From Allium sativum (Eukaryota; Streptophyta; Magnoliopsida; Asparagales; Amaryllidaceae), in contig CM060909.1 in NCBI GenBank assembly GCA_030737875.1, forward strand, positions 391,973,565-392,037,564: a stretch of DNA of 64,000 bases, given 5' to 3'. This document shows, in pieces, positions 37,403 through 49,163 of the stretch (positions are counted from its first letter, which is position 1; every line of letters begins with the position of its first letter). Position numbers and translations under genes: made by a program. The notes below the pieces were generated by a model. It worked only from the letters and a program-made list of their open reading frames with translations, was not told where the DNA came from and searched no databases.

Positions 37403-38268
37403 AAAAGTTGACTTTAACATACGACCTCTAAACGAGGTCCACCGCCTGTCGTCCATAGCGTTTCACCCCCATTCCGAACACAATGGGATATGTATTGCAA
37501 GCTGATTCGGCTGTTACAATCAGTTTTCGTTTAATTTACATTTAAATCAATATATTGAATTCTAAACGTACATTTCAAATTACCGGGGTCACATACTAAC
37601 TAGAAAAATTCCGGAAAATATTTTCTAGCTTCGTATTGACGATACGGTCCTAACAAAACTAGTTTCGTCGAATTCTGAGACCGTATGAAAAATGGCCAAT
37701 TTCCAGTCGATTAAAATCAACTGAAATGGTCAAAACGCGTTTTCCTTTGCCACGCTCACATATTGATTCGAAAAATTATGAAATTTGGAATCTAGCAATA
37801 ATTTGACATCACGGACCCAACAAAACTGGTTTCGTTGAAATCCGAAGTCATTTGCAAAATGTCCATTTTTAAGGGCCTGAATTCCATAGCGACTATTCAG
37901 AATTTTCAACTGGACATATCTTTTGATTCTCGCTATGAAATTTTGATTATTCGGATTTGTTGGGAAGATATCATCAATTAGATCCTATCATTTTTGGTTT
38001 CACTAAAATCCGGATTGTTTTGCACCCGGTACATTCAATTGAAGTTTGAAATCGAATTATCGAACTACCGCGCCATTTTCAATTCTATTATAATTATATA
38101 TAATTATTTATATTCTAACGACGACGTATATAATATATACGTCGATTCTATATTCAAAATAAATTTTACGTCGATATTATTTAAAATAATTCATTTTAAA
38201 TATAGAAAATTCGCGGTAATTGCCAAAATAAAAATTTTAAACTGGCCCAGATTTTCCGGGTTATTACA

Positions 38269-38273
38269 CGAGG
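38269..38273. repeat. Target-site duplication of E, right (CGAGG)
   Basis: Identical to 31649-31653. Confidence 0.93.
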
Positions 38274-39247
38274 CGCCTCGGTTATATCGGTTTCGGCCGA
38301 TGCATTCTGGTCGGCGGACGGACCAGACTTACACCCCATAGGGTGGGGAAACGTAGTGTTCAGGCATAATAATCCACATCGGTGGACCGGCCCTGACGAT
38401 CTAAAGGGTTGATGCGTTCTGATCCTGAGGGGCGGGCTAGAGCGTCTCGAATCGGTTGAGGACTATCTTTTGTCTCGGTTCATAGATGGAAACCCAATTT
38501 CCAAATACGTGACATTTGCGGTTTTAATTGTAGAACTAGTACGGCGACATGATATATGGTACCCATGCCGCCTATGATTGATACTTATGATTTGAAGTTG
38601 TTTTATACACTATGCACTTATAATAGTATCAAACGATTTGTTTTAAACGTATCAAGCATTCTTTGGCTGTTATAAGGGAAAAACCCTATCCTCGGCTGCG
38701 TTGCATTGTGTGATGGGACCTGGGTCTTATAACAGCTTCATTTTTCTTTATTTAGCATTGCGCTGTTTGTTTTATGCACTGGTATTCTTGGGAGGAAACC
38801 CGTTCCGTGTTATATGGCGTGGTCCCTTGATTTACCTAATGATTTAAAATAAAGATTAATAACTGTTTTAGTTCTCACACCAATCCCATGACTGACCTGG
38901 AGTTTATTGTTTTAACCTAAACTCTGGGTGCCCTTATTTTGACGCGGGCAGCTAGTAGTTTTGGTTTTGCAGATTTATATTCACAGGATCCTGGTTTACA
39001 GCTGGAACGATATCCGGAAAGCTTTGTATCCGTATATCTCCTTCTAGTTGTGTATTGTATTATTTTCCGCTGCTATGTATTTAAATGTAATTTAAATCTC
39101 TGATATTTCTGTGTAATATTTATTCGTTTATACTCTGTATATTCTTGTAATCTGATGCATTGTTGTAATGTACAATGAAACGTTCTTTTATAGGAGTTCT
39201 GTTGTGGTTTGTTCTCAAACTATCCGACGCTTTCCTTTACGGGGAAG

Positions 39248-39682
39248 TTACGGGTTTTTACACGCACCCAGGCCTTCTCTAGAGGCATCTGTCCAGACTT
39301 TTAAATCCTGATTGCCGTCGATAATGGTTAACACTAGAGCAGTCGTTAATCTTAACTTTAGCTCTTCAAAAGCCTCCTCACATTCTGGAGTCCATTTGAA
39401 TTTTGAGTGCTTCTTCATAAGCTTCGTTAAGTGACCAGATATCTTCGAAAAGTTTTTAACAAACTTCCGGTAATAACTAGCCAATCCAAGAAAACCGCAA
39501 ACCTCTGTAGGAGTACTAGGCTGTTTCCAATTTTGAATAGCTGTGATTTTACTTGGATCCACAGCAATTCCTTCTTTCGATACGACGTGACCCAGAAATT
39601 TCACTTCTTTTTGCCAGAATATACATTTGGACAGTTTAGCTTTCAATACATTCCTTCTCATAATTTCTAGAACCTGTTCCAA
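39248..39682 (-). CDS. pol: RT thumb/connection and start of RNase H (pol fragment)
   Basis: The 144-residue fragment has the [12 protein letters not shown] motif at 64-75, typical of the gypsy RT-RNase H connection, and the first RNase H catalytic Asp (D132, in WTDAS). Native coding ends at 39263. The last four residues and the stop are read from the D LTR. It is in a different frame from the RT palm fragment upstream, because of a small deletion near 39700, so its first Met is internal. Confidence 0.93.
   Translation of the reverse strand: MEQVLEIMRRNVLKAKLSKCIFWQKEVKFLGHVVSKEGIAVDPSKITAIQNWKQPSTPTEVCGFLGLASYYRKFVKNFSKISGHLTKLMKKHSKFKWTPECEEAFEELKLRLTTALVLTIIDGNQDLKVWTDASREGLGACKNP
39263..39267. 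repeat. Target-site duplication of D, right (CGCAC)
   Basis: Identical to 22198-22202. Confidence 0.95.
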
Positions 39683-39861
39683 ATGCTTTTCATGTTCGGC
39701 CTTTGATTTAGAAAATCGTCAATAAAAACCAGAACAAATTTATTCAGGACTCCTCTGAACACTCTATTCATCAAATCGACGAAGTAAGCTGGAGCGTTAC
39801 ATAAGCCGAACGACATTACTAACCACTCATAGAATAAGTCTGGACCTCTGAATGCTGTCAT
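39667..39861 (-). CDS. pol: RT palm fragment with the catalytic Asp pair
   Basis: The 64-residue fragment carries the SFGLCNAPA motif (17-25) and VFIDD (45-49), the gypsy form of the YxDD active site. Just after it the frame shifts: a handful of residues usual at this place are missing, and the last 14 or so are out-of-frame readings of sequence that is in frame in 39248-39682. The first Met is internal. Seven sense codons separate it from the stop at 39883-39885 in the same frame. Confidence 0.9.
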   Translation of the reverse strand: MTAFRGPDLFYEWLVMSFGLCNAPAYFVDLMNRVFRGVLNKFVLVFIDDFLNQRPNMKSIWNRF

Positions 39862-39882
39862 AGGAACACACTCATCGGCAAT

Positions 39883-41145
39883 TCAAAGTTGATGGAAGCC
39901 TGTAGCTAGGTCCATCCTTGAAAATACTTGTGCTCCATTCAAACGATCCAATAAATCATCGATTCGCGGCAATGGATATTTATTCTTTATTGTCTGCTTG
40001 TTCACATCACGATAATCCACACATAGCCGTAGAGTACCGTCAGATTTCGGGACAAACACCACTACTGCTCCCCAATCAGAGAAACTAGGTCTGATCAGAC
40101 CCTTCCATACGAGCTGTCTTGTTTGATTGTCTAATTCCTCTTTCTCTTTCAAGAACATTCTTCGAATAGCGTGAACTACTGGCCTTGCATTCGGGACTAA
40201 AGCAATTTTGAAATCAATCTCCCTCTGCGGAGGTAAGCGAACAACTTCTTCGAACACATCCGCATAATTCTTGACGATAGGAATATCTTTTATGAGGTCG
40301 GGAATATTCTCTTCCACTATTGGGATATTTTCTATTTGAGCACGAGAAACATCCGAAGCTGCCCAGAAGTCTTTTCTATTTGAATTCTGGCCTTCACAGG
40401 GAATAGTTATATAATCACCTGATTTTATCTTTGCCTTAACGACTCTGTCGGCGCATTTAACCTCAGCTTCATATTTGGTCAACCAGTCTAACCCCAAGAT
40501 AAGATCAAATTCTGTAAAATTCATGACGACTGCGATGGTAGGGAACCGATAACGAGAAAAAGAAACCAGCACCCCACAAACCCAACTGAGATCGATGGAA
40601 CCCCCGACCGGATTTTGGACAGTCATTAGTTCTTTGAGTTTCTTCAAATTTAAATCCAGTTTCTTAACAGCATTCTTTGCAACAAAGCTTCGCGACGCAC
40701 CGGTGTCAAACAATACTTTAACTGAATTATCTTTGACAGTTAGCATGCCTTCCAAAACATCTGGCCTTTCCTGACTAGCTGAGGGTGATGGAGTTTCTGC
40801 CACTTCATTCATTTGAACTACTTCAGGCTTCTTTAAGAGCCAACAATCCTTTGCAAGATGACCAGTCTGATGGCATTTACTGCAACATCTTTTCTCTTGA
40901 AAATTCTTCTCTGATTTAGATCCACTCTTGATTCGTTTCTTTAAGGGTCCGCAATTTATCGAGAGATGTCCTTGCCTATTGCAGTTAGAGCATACAGTTG
41001 TCGCTACTGGCCCCTTCTCAGATTTAGCCCTTTTTCTCTTGGCACTGGGCTTCTTACTGACCTCAGACATTGTACTGGCCTCCGGACGATCATTTTCAAA
41101 CTCAACTTTATTACTAGAACTGACCTCCTCTTCGTAGCGTAACAT
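39883..41145 (-). CDS. pol: Gag zinc knuckles, aspartic protease and N-terminal RT (polyprotein fragment)
   Basis: The 420-residue frame has two CCHC knuckles (C52/C55/H60/C65 and C88/C91/H96/C101), which bind element RNA in the particle. The protease active site DTGAS is at 147-151, with ILGLDWL at 216-222. RT begins near 300, with CVDYRDVN at 375-382 and the first catalytic Asp at 412. Two knuckles rather than the usual single one in this clade is worth noting. It ends in TGA where an Arg codon is usual (CGA to TGA is a CpG transition). The first Met is not the original start; the same frame continues upstream into gag. Confidence 0.94.
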   Translation of the reverse strand: MLRYEEEVSSSNKVEFENDRPEASTMSEVSKKPSAKRKRAKSEKGPVATTVCSNCNRQGHLSINCGPLKKRIKSGSKSEKNFQEKRCCSKCHQTGHLAKDCWLLKKPEVVQMNEVAETPSPSASQERPDVLEGMLTVKDNSVKVLFDTGASRSFVAKNAVKKLDLNLKKLKELMTVQNPVGGSIDLSWVCGVLVSFSRYRFPTIAVVMNFTEFDLILGLDWLTKYEAEVKCADRVVKAKIKSGDYITIPCEGQNSNRKDFWAASDVSRAQIENIPIVEENIPDLIKDIPIVKNYADVFEEVVRLPPQREIDFKIALVPNARPVVHAIRRMFLKEKEELDNQTRQLVWKGLIRPSFSDWGAVVVFVPKSDGTLRLCVDYRDVNKQTIKNKYPLPRIDDLLDRLNGAQVFSRMDLATGFHQL

Positions 41146-41334
41146 ACCTTTCTTGTCGAGATCCTCTTATTGGTAAGCCATGTATATCATTTCAGAAAAA
41201 GGGAGCTTCACATTCCTCATTACATTGTTCTGATATTTTCTTTGAAGGCCATGAATAAACCTCAGATTCTTCCTCTTTGGATCTTGAATCAGATGAGGAG
41301 CAAAGTGAGAAAGTTCTTTGAATTTCTTATGATA

Positions 41335-41751
41335 TTATGGAATGGTCATATCTCCTTGTATCAGATAAGAGAATTCATCACATAATCGCTCGGTCGCTTT
41401 AGGAGGAGTAAATCTTTCTAAGAAAATCACTTTGAATCTATCCCAGGTGATATCACCTTCTGGATTATCTTTAATAACTGAATCCCACCAAAACAAAGCT
41501 TCTTCTTTGAGTGCCCAAGACGCCAGTAATCTTTTCTGATCATCCCTCAGCTTTAAACCTTCAAAGATTTTCTCTGTAGAACGAATCCAAGCTTGTGTTT
41601 CCATAATGGACTCTTTGCCTAAGAACGGCGATCCACCCAAATTTCGAAATCTCTTGAATAGAACTTCTATATCTGATTCTGGCTGTGGGAGCACAACCGG
41701 GTCATTAACTGGTCGAGCCATTCGATTATTTCTTCTGTTCCTGTCACTCAT
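41335..41751 (-). CDS. gag: Gag (capsid) N-terminal part
   Basis: The 138-residue frame matches the retrotransposon gag family: an AWIRSTEKIFEGL stretch, ALKEEALFWWDSV, and a WDRFKVIFLERFTP helix segment. It forms the cytoplasmic particle that packages element RNA. Met at 41751 is taken as the true start: it is the first ATG after an in-frame TAG a few bases upstream and 232 bases from the primer site. It ends at TAA 41335-41337. The same frame continues for 55 sense codons of gag-like sequence to a second TAA at 41167-41169. Confidence 0.93.
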   Translation of the reverse strand: MSDRNRRNNRMARPVNDPVVLPQPESDIEVLFKRFRNLGGSPFLGKESIMETQAWIRSTEKIFEGLKLRDDQKRLLASWALKEEALFWWDSVIKDNPEGDITWDRFKVIFLERFTPPKATERLCDEFSYLIQGDMTIP

Positions 41752-41983
41752 TTTCTAGTACGTCTGCAATTAGCAGACAAAGTGTCAGGTCAATAGAAAA
41801 GATATTTCAAAATATAGAGACAAATACTTGAATGTAAATGTGTCTACTGAGGTGTATTTCATTCTGCTTTACTCATACTAGGATATTACTGATCCTATCT
41901 GTAATGAGCTACCCATCCTAGAACACTACTGGTTCTATTTATGACGAGTTCGTTAATATGTTGTATTCCAGCACTAAGCTGAA
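41752..41983 (-). other. 5' untranslated interior of C
   Basis: This leader lies between the primer site and the gag start. It includes repeated ATCCTA-type text resembling the D and G interiors near their primer sites. No coding. Confidence 0.7.
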
Positions 41984-42000
41984 CCAAAGCTCTGATACCA
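41984..42000 (-). other. Primer-binding site of C
   Basis: The minus strand reads TGGTATCAGAGCTTTGG, two bases from the LTR end at 42003. Confidence 0.9.
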
Positions 42001-42002
42001 AA

Positions 42003-44308
42003 TGAGACGACCGCGAACCCCGTACTGACGGTGGCAAGGGTAATCTTTGGAATATAACACATAAACAGATAACAGCAAAACAGAATTAAATAAATACACC
42101 AGATAATGAACAAATATTACACTGGATAAACGAAATCATCAGAGTTACACAGCATACAGGATCATACTTAGTACAAATACAGTTCAGCTATACCTAAATG
42201 TCTACAGCGGAAAACAAACATAATATGTACAATAGGAGCTGAACAACATAAAAAGACACAAATGATAGAATCCATCTTCAGCTCCAGCTATCCTGAAAGA
42301 CCCTGCTAAAACATGAATACAAGGCTGCCTGTGTAGAAAGAGGGGCACCCGAGTTTGAAAGTGAAACAAACTACGAGTCAGTCATGGGACTGGTATGGGA
42401 AATCTACTCAACACATTTGAAATATGGCTAATCATAGGACCACGCCACTTTCGTGGAATAGGTTTACTCCATTGGATCGCCAATGCTTTAAAACAAATAA
42501 TTCTTTTAAACATCGCAATGCTTTTTATAAAAATGAAGCCATTATAAGACTCAGTTCCCATCACACAATGCAACGCAAACCGGAGGATGGAGTTTTTACC
42601 TTATAATGGCCAAAATATGCTTGATACGAAATAAACAAAAGCATTTGATATTATTACTAGTGTTTATATGTTTCAAAAACAATTTCAAATCATAACTATC
42701 AATCATAGACAGCATTAATGCCCCATACCACTATGTCGCCATATATAGGTATACAATCAAAACCGCACAGTCACGTATTTGGAAGTTGGATTTCCGTCAT
42801 GAACCAAGGCCAAAGATAGTCCTTACTGAATTCGAGATGCTCTAGCCCGTGTCTTAGGATCAGAACGCATCAACCCTTTGGATCGTCAGGGCCGGTCCAC
42901 TGATGTGGATTATTATGCCTGAACACTACGTTTCCCCGCCCTTTGGGGCGTCAATGAGCCAACGAATGCCCCCCATTGGTCCCGGATCGACCGATATAAC
43001 CGAGGCGCCTCGCAATAGTAACAACCACATAATTCAAACTCGTCAGGGCGTGTAAAACCACTGACGCCACTTCTAAATAGAAAGAAACGCATGCCCTCCC
43101 TGAGGTCCTACTCCCGTTTCTGGTTCATACCGGGGTGTGAGGCCCGCGAATTCACGTTATACACAAAGCCACGCCACACAGGCGGTGCTTTGATCATCAC
43201 CACAAGACTTTGCTTTTCAACAGAAGCCTTTCTCATTGCATCTTAGCATGCCACACATGCAATTCACGCCGTGCTACTGATGGCTATCAATCACACAGAA
43301 TGAATTCCACTGTCAGACATACAGTCCATTTGCAAATCCATTCTGGGTCTGAACGAAACCGAAGGCACTACATATCTCGCAAACCCATCGATCTCCACGT
43401 ACGTCTGGACGATCACCACTCATTATCCATATTTCGGGATGCCTCCCAATCAGGACATCAGTTACCATCCAAACGAGGTGAAGATCTCCGGTCTTCGACC
43501 ACCATCTTCATCTTCGATTTCCTATAGTCGACTCAGTTATTCAGAATGGGATAAACCCGGTCTTTCTGAGCAACTCGCGTATATAATAGACAAGTGTAAC
43601 AAAAAAACATACGCATCATTTCAATTCATTAGTCGCTAACCATAAACCAGTAAGAGAACGATTTCCCAAATATTAAACCCGAAGGCCGAAACCAACATCA
43701 GATCAACACCCAGGAAACCACTCGACTTAGCCAACCTTCAGTTGGTTTCTAAATTTCACATCCATATCGTTTATAATATTTTATAACGATTTATCGCCAT
43801 TTTTATTTATTTTAAAATAGCCAATTTATTCAAATGACGCTTCAGGCCATAACGCGGCCATGGCGCTGTTTTTCTTCAGATTTGTTTTACACATATCTGA
43901 AAATCTAACCGTTGGATCTTCACAAAATTTACATTATTAGAAAGATCTTTTCAAAACAAATCCAACGGTTCCAGTTTCGGGAAAATCCGACAGTCGGATC
44001 TCCCGGTATAATCGTTTGAAGCTTCGATTTCAAAATACGAACTGCAGCGTCGTTATTCGATTTAATTTAATTACATATATATATATATAAATATAATCGA
44101 TTCTGGCGCTGTTTTTCTTCAGATTTGAATTAAACATTCCAGACAATCCAGCCGTTGGATCTTTACAAAGTTGGTGTCGTTGGAAAGATATTTCCAAAGC
44201 GAACCCAACGGTTTCGGTTTTGGGAAAATCCGATGGTCGGATCTCCCACACTAATCGTTTGAAATCACGGTTTCAAAATACGCTTCGATATTCGATATTT
44301 TTCAAATT

Positions 44309-44339
<31 letters not shown>

Positions 44340-45216
44340 TCTTCAATTTCAAAAATATATTCTTTTCATACATTTGATAAAAATGATATTTTTATCCAAC
44401 CGATAATTATTTCAACACTTCGCTATTTTCTACTATTCGTGTATATAGTAAAAATGTGATTTTTATTGTAAAACAATTCATTTCAAACATGATTATTTTA
44501 TATAGTTCATATAGATGTTAAAAATTATGATTTTAATTATAAAACAATTTATTTCAAAACACGAATACCATTCAACACATGAATTTCTATTCAACGAATG
44601 AATTTCTATTCAACACATGAAGGTTTTCTATAGTTTATATATATAGATAAAAAAGTGATTTTTATATTTAAAACACGAATACCATTCAGCACATGAATTT
44701 CGATTCAACGAATGAATTTCGATTCAACACATGAAGGTTTTCTATAGTTTATATATATAGAAAAAAGGTGATTTTTATATTTAAAACACGAATACCATTC
44801 AACACATGAATTTCTATTCAACGAATAAATTTTGATTCAACACTTGAATGTTTTCTATAGTTTGTATATATATAGTTAAAATGTGATTTTTATTGCAAAA
44901 CAATTTATTTCAAAACATTACTATTTTATATAGTTCATATAGATGATAAAATATGATTTTTATTATGAAACAATTTATTTCAAAACGCGAATACCATTCA
45001 TCACATGAATATGATTCAACGAATGAATTTCTATTCAACACATGAAGGTTTTCTATTCAACACACGAATATAGTTTCAACACAGGAAAATAATTCTAACA
45101 CATGAATATTATTCAAAATTTCGGCAGCATAACGGCAGGGTAGTTAAAACCGGGACCGTCCCTAGTACGGCTTCTTGCTCTACCTTAAAGCTTCGCAGCT
45201 TTTGACATTGGGGAAT
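42003..45216 (-). repeat. Right (5') LTR of C, first part
   Basis: It aligns with 14154-17348 of the left LTR with several percent mismatch, and stops at the insertion of F. It contains the duplicated palindrome module (43863-44340), the AT-rich array (about 44570-45080) and the conserved block with GAAGGCCGAAACC at about 43680. Confidence 0.92.
45212..45216. repeat. Target-site duplication of F, left (GGAAT)
   Basis: Identical to 62404-62408. The single copy in the left C LTR is at 17344-17348. Confidence 0.93.
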
Positions 45217-47334
45217 TGTAACACCCCACATCCATTAAGGTCACTCACAAAGGGAATGCCTTAACTTCAATGGAGCATTATGGGTACTGGAACAGAAATA
45301 TTACAAGACAGACATATATAAAACAGCGGAAAGTAAAGTGGAAGTACTTAAAATCATTTATTAAATATAAATGTTTACAATAAAAGCCCATCAACTTCCA
45401 ATGCCCAATTACATAGTTAAAATATCTGTCTTGCTCAAAAACAAAGAAGCATAAAAACAAACTGTAGTATTCCCCAATAAAGCAAAGCAAGCCATAGCCA
45501 AGAGAAATCCAAGCCATACATGAAAGAGCCTTGGAGCTTGGTAAGATCCGAACTAAGCTGTATTCCCACCCTGCGAACCTGGGGGGAAACAGAAGAAAAG
45601 GAGGCGAAACAAAACGGGTCAGTCATAAAGATTGAGTAAGTCCTAGTGACTTTCAGCATAAAAATAGTTAAGGATAATATGGCATGAGTAAACTGAAAGT
45701 AAACATAAGCATGATGACAAGATAAGCAACAGGCAAGATAACTAAGGTTAACATGATGTGATTTTTGTCAAGTAACATCGCAAGGTTCCCATTCAAGATA
45801 AACTAAGTATAATTTCGTAAGATTCCTATCAAACATAACAAGATTCCTCTGCTTCGCCATTAAAATATTTCTATGAGATCTACTTGCTCTGCACTACCTA
45901 ACTAGCATCTTTACAAGTGTCTTACATGGAATGTTTCGTATTCCTACTAGTACTCCAACCCGTGTCCCCTGTAACAAGGATCCTTACCCCCTACTAGTGT
46001 CCCAACTACTAGCCTGTGTTATATAATAAGGTGATCCCACCCACTACTTAGAAATCATAATACTAGTCTTACGTACCCCTAGCTGACTACATAGGTGCCA
46101 CCTGCCCCTATCTCCACTAGGTGTAAATCATAATACTAGTCTTACGTACCCCTAGCAGACAACATAGGTGCTGCCTGTCCCTATCTCCACTAGGTGTACA
46201 CAACAACCCCATGCGATCGGCTCCCTAACTCGTAGATACCCGTGCTGGCCCCACAGTGGGGTGTATCACTCCCCTAAAGTGGCAACCCGATACAACTTGA
46301 GGATGCACGGCTTATACCTACATGATGCAACAACGTCTTACCTACCAGCCCGGGTCCACACACACATATGGAACCCGTTGGACTTGCGTTGCCACCGCTA
46401 ACCCGTTTTGACCTCTTACAATCAAACCCAGTATGCGTGTCCGTCCTCGACATGGGTCGAGCTCACAAAGATACGTAATGGGCTACTGGTCTGAAAAGGG
46501 CCCCCTTTCCTCGACACAAGCTTCCCTCCTATGCTTGGTCCCCTCTAGTAATTCTTACTTAACCCCTTCTTATTCATGTCCACTTACATGCTTAAATTTT
46601 GGTTAAGTATACACCAGTTATGTCTTACATGTTACCCATGTCCTCCACTTAACCCCTACACCACCCTCATGTCTTAATACATGCTTTATCTTGGTTAAGT
46701 GCTTATAGGTTATATTTTACATGTCATTCATATTACCCCCAACGTCTGGGTTTAACCAAGCGCCTTGGATTTATCTGCCATTAGACCCTATGTCTATCCA
46801 TTAACTATGCGCTTGTGCTACCTCATCAGTCTTATCATTTAACTTGGTTATTTCCATTTATACCAACCTTCAACTTGCTTATTAATTCAATTCTTAACTT
46901 GAACTAAGTCCATTAATAAGCCCGCAACATGTTATTCCTATGATTCATACATTAACCCCTTTTATGGTACAATAACATGTTCTTATTCAATCTTTACAAC
47001 CAAGTACCCCTTAACTTACAAACACACTGGAGAGAGAGAATAATTCCCTAAATACCAACCCTGAAGACCGGAATCAACATCAGATTGATACTCAGAGAAT
47101 TATCCAGCCTAACCAATGTTTTGTTCCTTTTTATAATATAACTTATGTCGCCTTCAGTTGTAAATTCATTATTGTCTTTACATATTGCTTAATCTACGAT
47201 GAAGCACATCTTTCCTTATTACATAAGTTATCTCATCTTATCTATTGTTCTGCCTAACTTACTTTATTCCATAAGTTATCATTCCCACTTAGGTATTAAT
47301 TAAGATTTACTTAACTCAACCATTCATGTCCTAA

Positions 47335-47520
47335 CAGTTAAGTGTCATTAGCCTGGTCATATTACTTAACCCACCCATTCATACCATATTGGTTAAGTGT
47401 CATTAGCCTAATCATATTACTTAACCCACCCACTCATACCATATTGGTTAAGTGTCATTAGCCTAATCATATTACTTAACCCACCCATTCATACCATATT
47501 GGTTAAGTGTTCTTAGTTTA
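47335..47520 (-). repeat. 55-bp tandem repeat with an inverted core
   Basis: The anchor CATTAG falls at 47346, 47401 and 47456, with a diverged fourth at 47511. Each unit holds GGTTAAGT and ACTTAACC, which can pair. Confidence 0.85.
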
Positions 47521-48849
47521 CTTAACCCTACCCACTGGTCTAATTACCATGTTATGTTGGTTAAGTATTACTATTCGTATTTCTACATGTCACCCACATG
47601 TCACCCACTTGACCCCCATGTCCTACCACATGTTTATCTGGTTAAGTATTTCTTAATTCATTAAAGTCGTAACCCTATAAAAACCTCTCACATTAGACTG
47701 ACATTTATGGCAGCTGGATTTGTCGGGCGGGTCCGGGCAGTCTTACACCATAAAAGAGTCTAACCTCATGTCTTTACAACTGTTACGCTTTTAATTTGGG
47801 CCTAGGACCTCTCACATTGGGCTACCATTTGTGACTACTGGATTCACCGGGCGGGTCTGGGCAGTTTTACATCACAAATGAGTCCAACCTCGTGTCCTAA
47901 GCATTGATTATCGCTTATAATCTTTTAACCCAGTCTTAATAATTTCCTTATTCAAATTATTAATTAATTCCTAATTTAACGATGTCCATAATTGACTCAA
48001 TTATGTTCATCAATTAATGGTATGCAAAATCATACCAATTTTATCATAATTTATCTTATGCCATTAAAGGCAACTTATCTCAATTTATATCTATCCCTCC
48101 TTTAAGGCTATTACATGCCAACTACCCAAAACCCACTTAGGCGTGTTCATATTAGCCCTTTTTCAAGACATAAATTATCATATGTGTTTCAACTACAAAT
48201 CTCACATAATTAACATATGCCCAAGTTCTAGATTACATATCAGTTTTACATATGCCCAATTCATACCAAATCTACATATGTTCAGTTCATGCCGTTTTAT
48301 ACGTATGTCAATTTTTATGTCAATTCACACATATCCAGTTCTAGCCAAAAATTACATATGCCAATCCCAATTCTTACAATTACCATTTTAATGGCAATAC
48401 CCAATTATCCAATTCTATATTATGCCTTCGATTATACCAAACACACATATATCTAACTAGGCAATCTCTCGGTATTTCCCCCGTATCCAATCGCACATAA
48501 ATCGCAGTTTAAGCCTAGGTCTGAAATTGACCTAGGTTCATCAAAGGAAAATAAATAAGGGGAGGTAGAAGTTGCAATGAAACAAGATCAGGGAGAAAAC
48601 AACGTAGATCGTCATAATAGGCATAAATATTAGATCTTGATAATAATATCAACATGAATCCAAGAAACTGATTTACAACGACTGAATAGAGCATGAACTA
48701 GACATAAGAATGGAGATGAACAAGTCTCAAAACTCAAGGTTCATAGGTAAACAGGAATAGATCTGAATTGATAAACATGCTTATATCCAATTACACTTTA
48801 TTCCATAGCCATATTAAAATTAAGTATTTTAATCTAAAAAGTAACTAGA

Positions 48850-48855
48850 ACTTAC
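48850..48855 (-). promoter_or_regulatory. Candidate 5' splice donor in the F leader
   Basis: The minus strand reads GTAAGT after a leader of about 190 bases from the presumed start site. Confidence 0.45.
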
Positions 48856-49077
48856 ATAGTATGGCTAGCGAATTTAAGAACTGAAATCGATGTAGAAACG
48901 TTGTAGAGTTGTTGATTCATCTCCTTGAATTGTTGTAGAAGTCTTCATCTTTGCATTGGATTGCGTATGAAAGCTTAAGAAGAAGATTAGAGGCGGCGGC
49001 CATGACCAAGAGGGATTTCAGCAGAATAATGGTGGCTAGATGTGTTGTAGTGAATTAGGGTTTAGGCATCAGGGGGT

Positions 49078-49086
49078 TTATATAGG
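49078..49086 (-). promoter_or_regulatory. TATA box of the F LTR
   Basis: The minus strand reads CTATATAAA. About 30 bases downstream a leader begins near 49045. Confidence 0.55.
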
Positions 49087-49163
49087 ATTAGGCAGACGAA
49101 CCTGGACAGAAAGCGAGACCAGGAACATCAGGATGCACCCAGGCCCAAAAGTGGGCTCGGGGA

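Larger units (their letters stand above)
31654..38268 (-). mobile_element. Element E: 6.6-kb solo LTR of the giant-LTR family
   Basis: On the minus strand it starts TGTAATAACCCGGAAAA and ends CCAGGTCGTCACA. It contains the D/G LTR blocks in the same order, with no polypurine tract, primer site or second LTR, and perfect CGAGG flanks. This fits loss of the interior by recombination between two LTRs. It lies in the opposite orientation to the D LTR that holds it. It shares with G a stretch of roughly 110 bases (about 32905-33015) that D lacks, so it belongs to the G-like subfamily. Frames within it, other than the leader frame listed, show nothing recognisable. Confidence 0.92.
22203..39262 (+). 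mobile_element. Element D: non-autonomous retrotransposon with giant LTRs
   Basis: D starts TGTAACAACCCG and ends GGGTTTTTACA, is flanked by CGCAC on both sides, and has a primer site at 24612-24628 and a polypurine tract at 25631-25645. Its interior is only about 1.04 kb and encodes nothing. The right LTR, after removing nested E and one E target copy, is about 7.0 kb. The left LTR is an internally deleted 2.4-kb version. The two LTRs differ at only about ten bases over the first 1.65 kb by eye, so the insertion is young. It lies in RNase H of C, in the opposite orientation. Confidence 0.93.
25646..39262 (+). repeat. 3' LTR of D, about 7.0 kb, split by E
   Basis: The LTR runs 25646-31653 and 38274-39262. 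In order it holds a start block shared with C, a promoter and GC-rich leader, the donor at 26880, a block of ACTGATTT-rich text, a 34-bp array, an AT-rich stretch, GAATTC-rich text, the palindrome module, a hairpin cluster (30113-30753) and the 3' end block. Small frames within it (such as 28518-28787 and 29860-30141) have no domain. Confidence 0.92.
20410..41751 (-). pseudogene. gag-pol: gag-pol polyprotein gene of C, interrupted
   Basis: Domains in order from 41751 downward: gag, two CCHC zinc knuckles, aspartic protease, reverse transcriptase, RNase H, integrase, chromodomain. Gag and pol share one frame from 41751 to about 39700, so the protein was a single polyprotein rather than a gag/pol frameshift type. 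In-frame stops occur at 41335-41337, 41167-41169, 39883-39885 and 21829-21831. A small deletion near 39700 shifts frame just after the RT catalytic Asp pair. The 17-kb element D separates the first RNase H catalytic Asp from the other RNase H residues, at 22203-39262. The copy cannot make an intact polyprotein. Confidence 0.92.

Noticed and set aside
25646..38268. A large inverted repeat that might be a DNA transposon or foldback element
   Set aside because: The centre is an LTR with its own 5-bp target duplication, and each arm has TG...CA LTR ends.
27311..38535. The missing middle of the left D LTR as a spliced-out intron
   Set aside because: The join is not at GT and AG borders; short homology at the edges fits deletion better.
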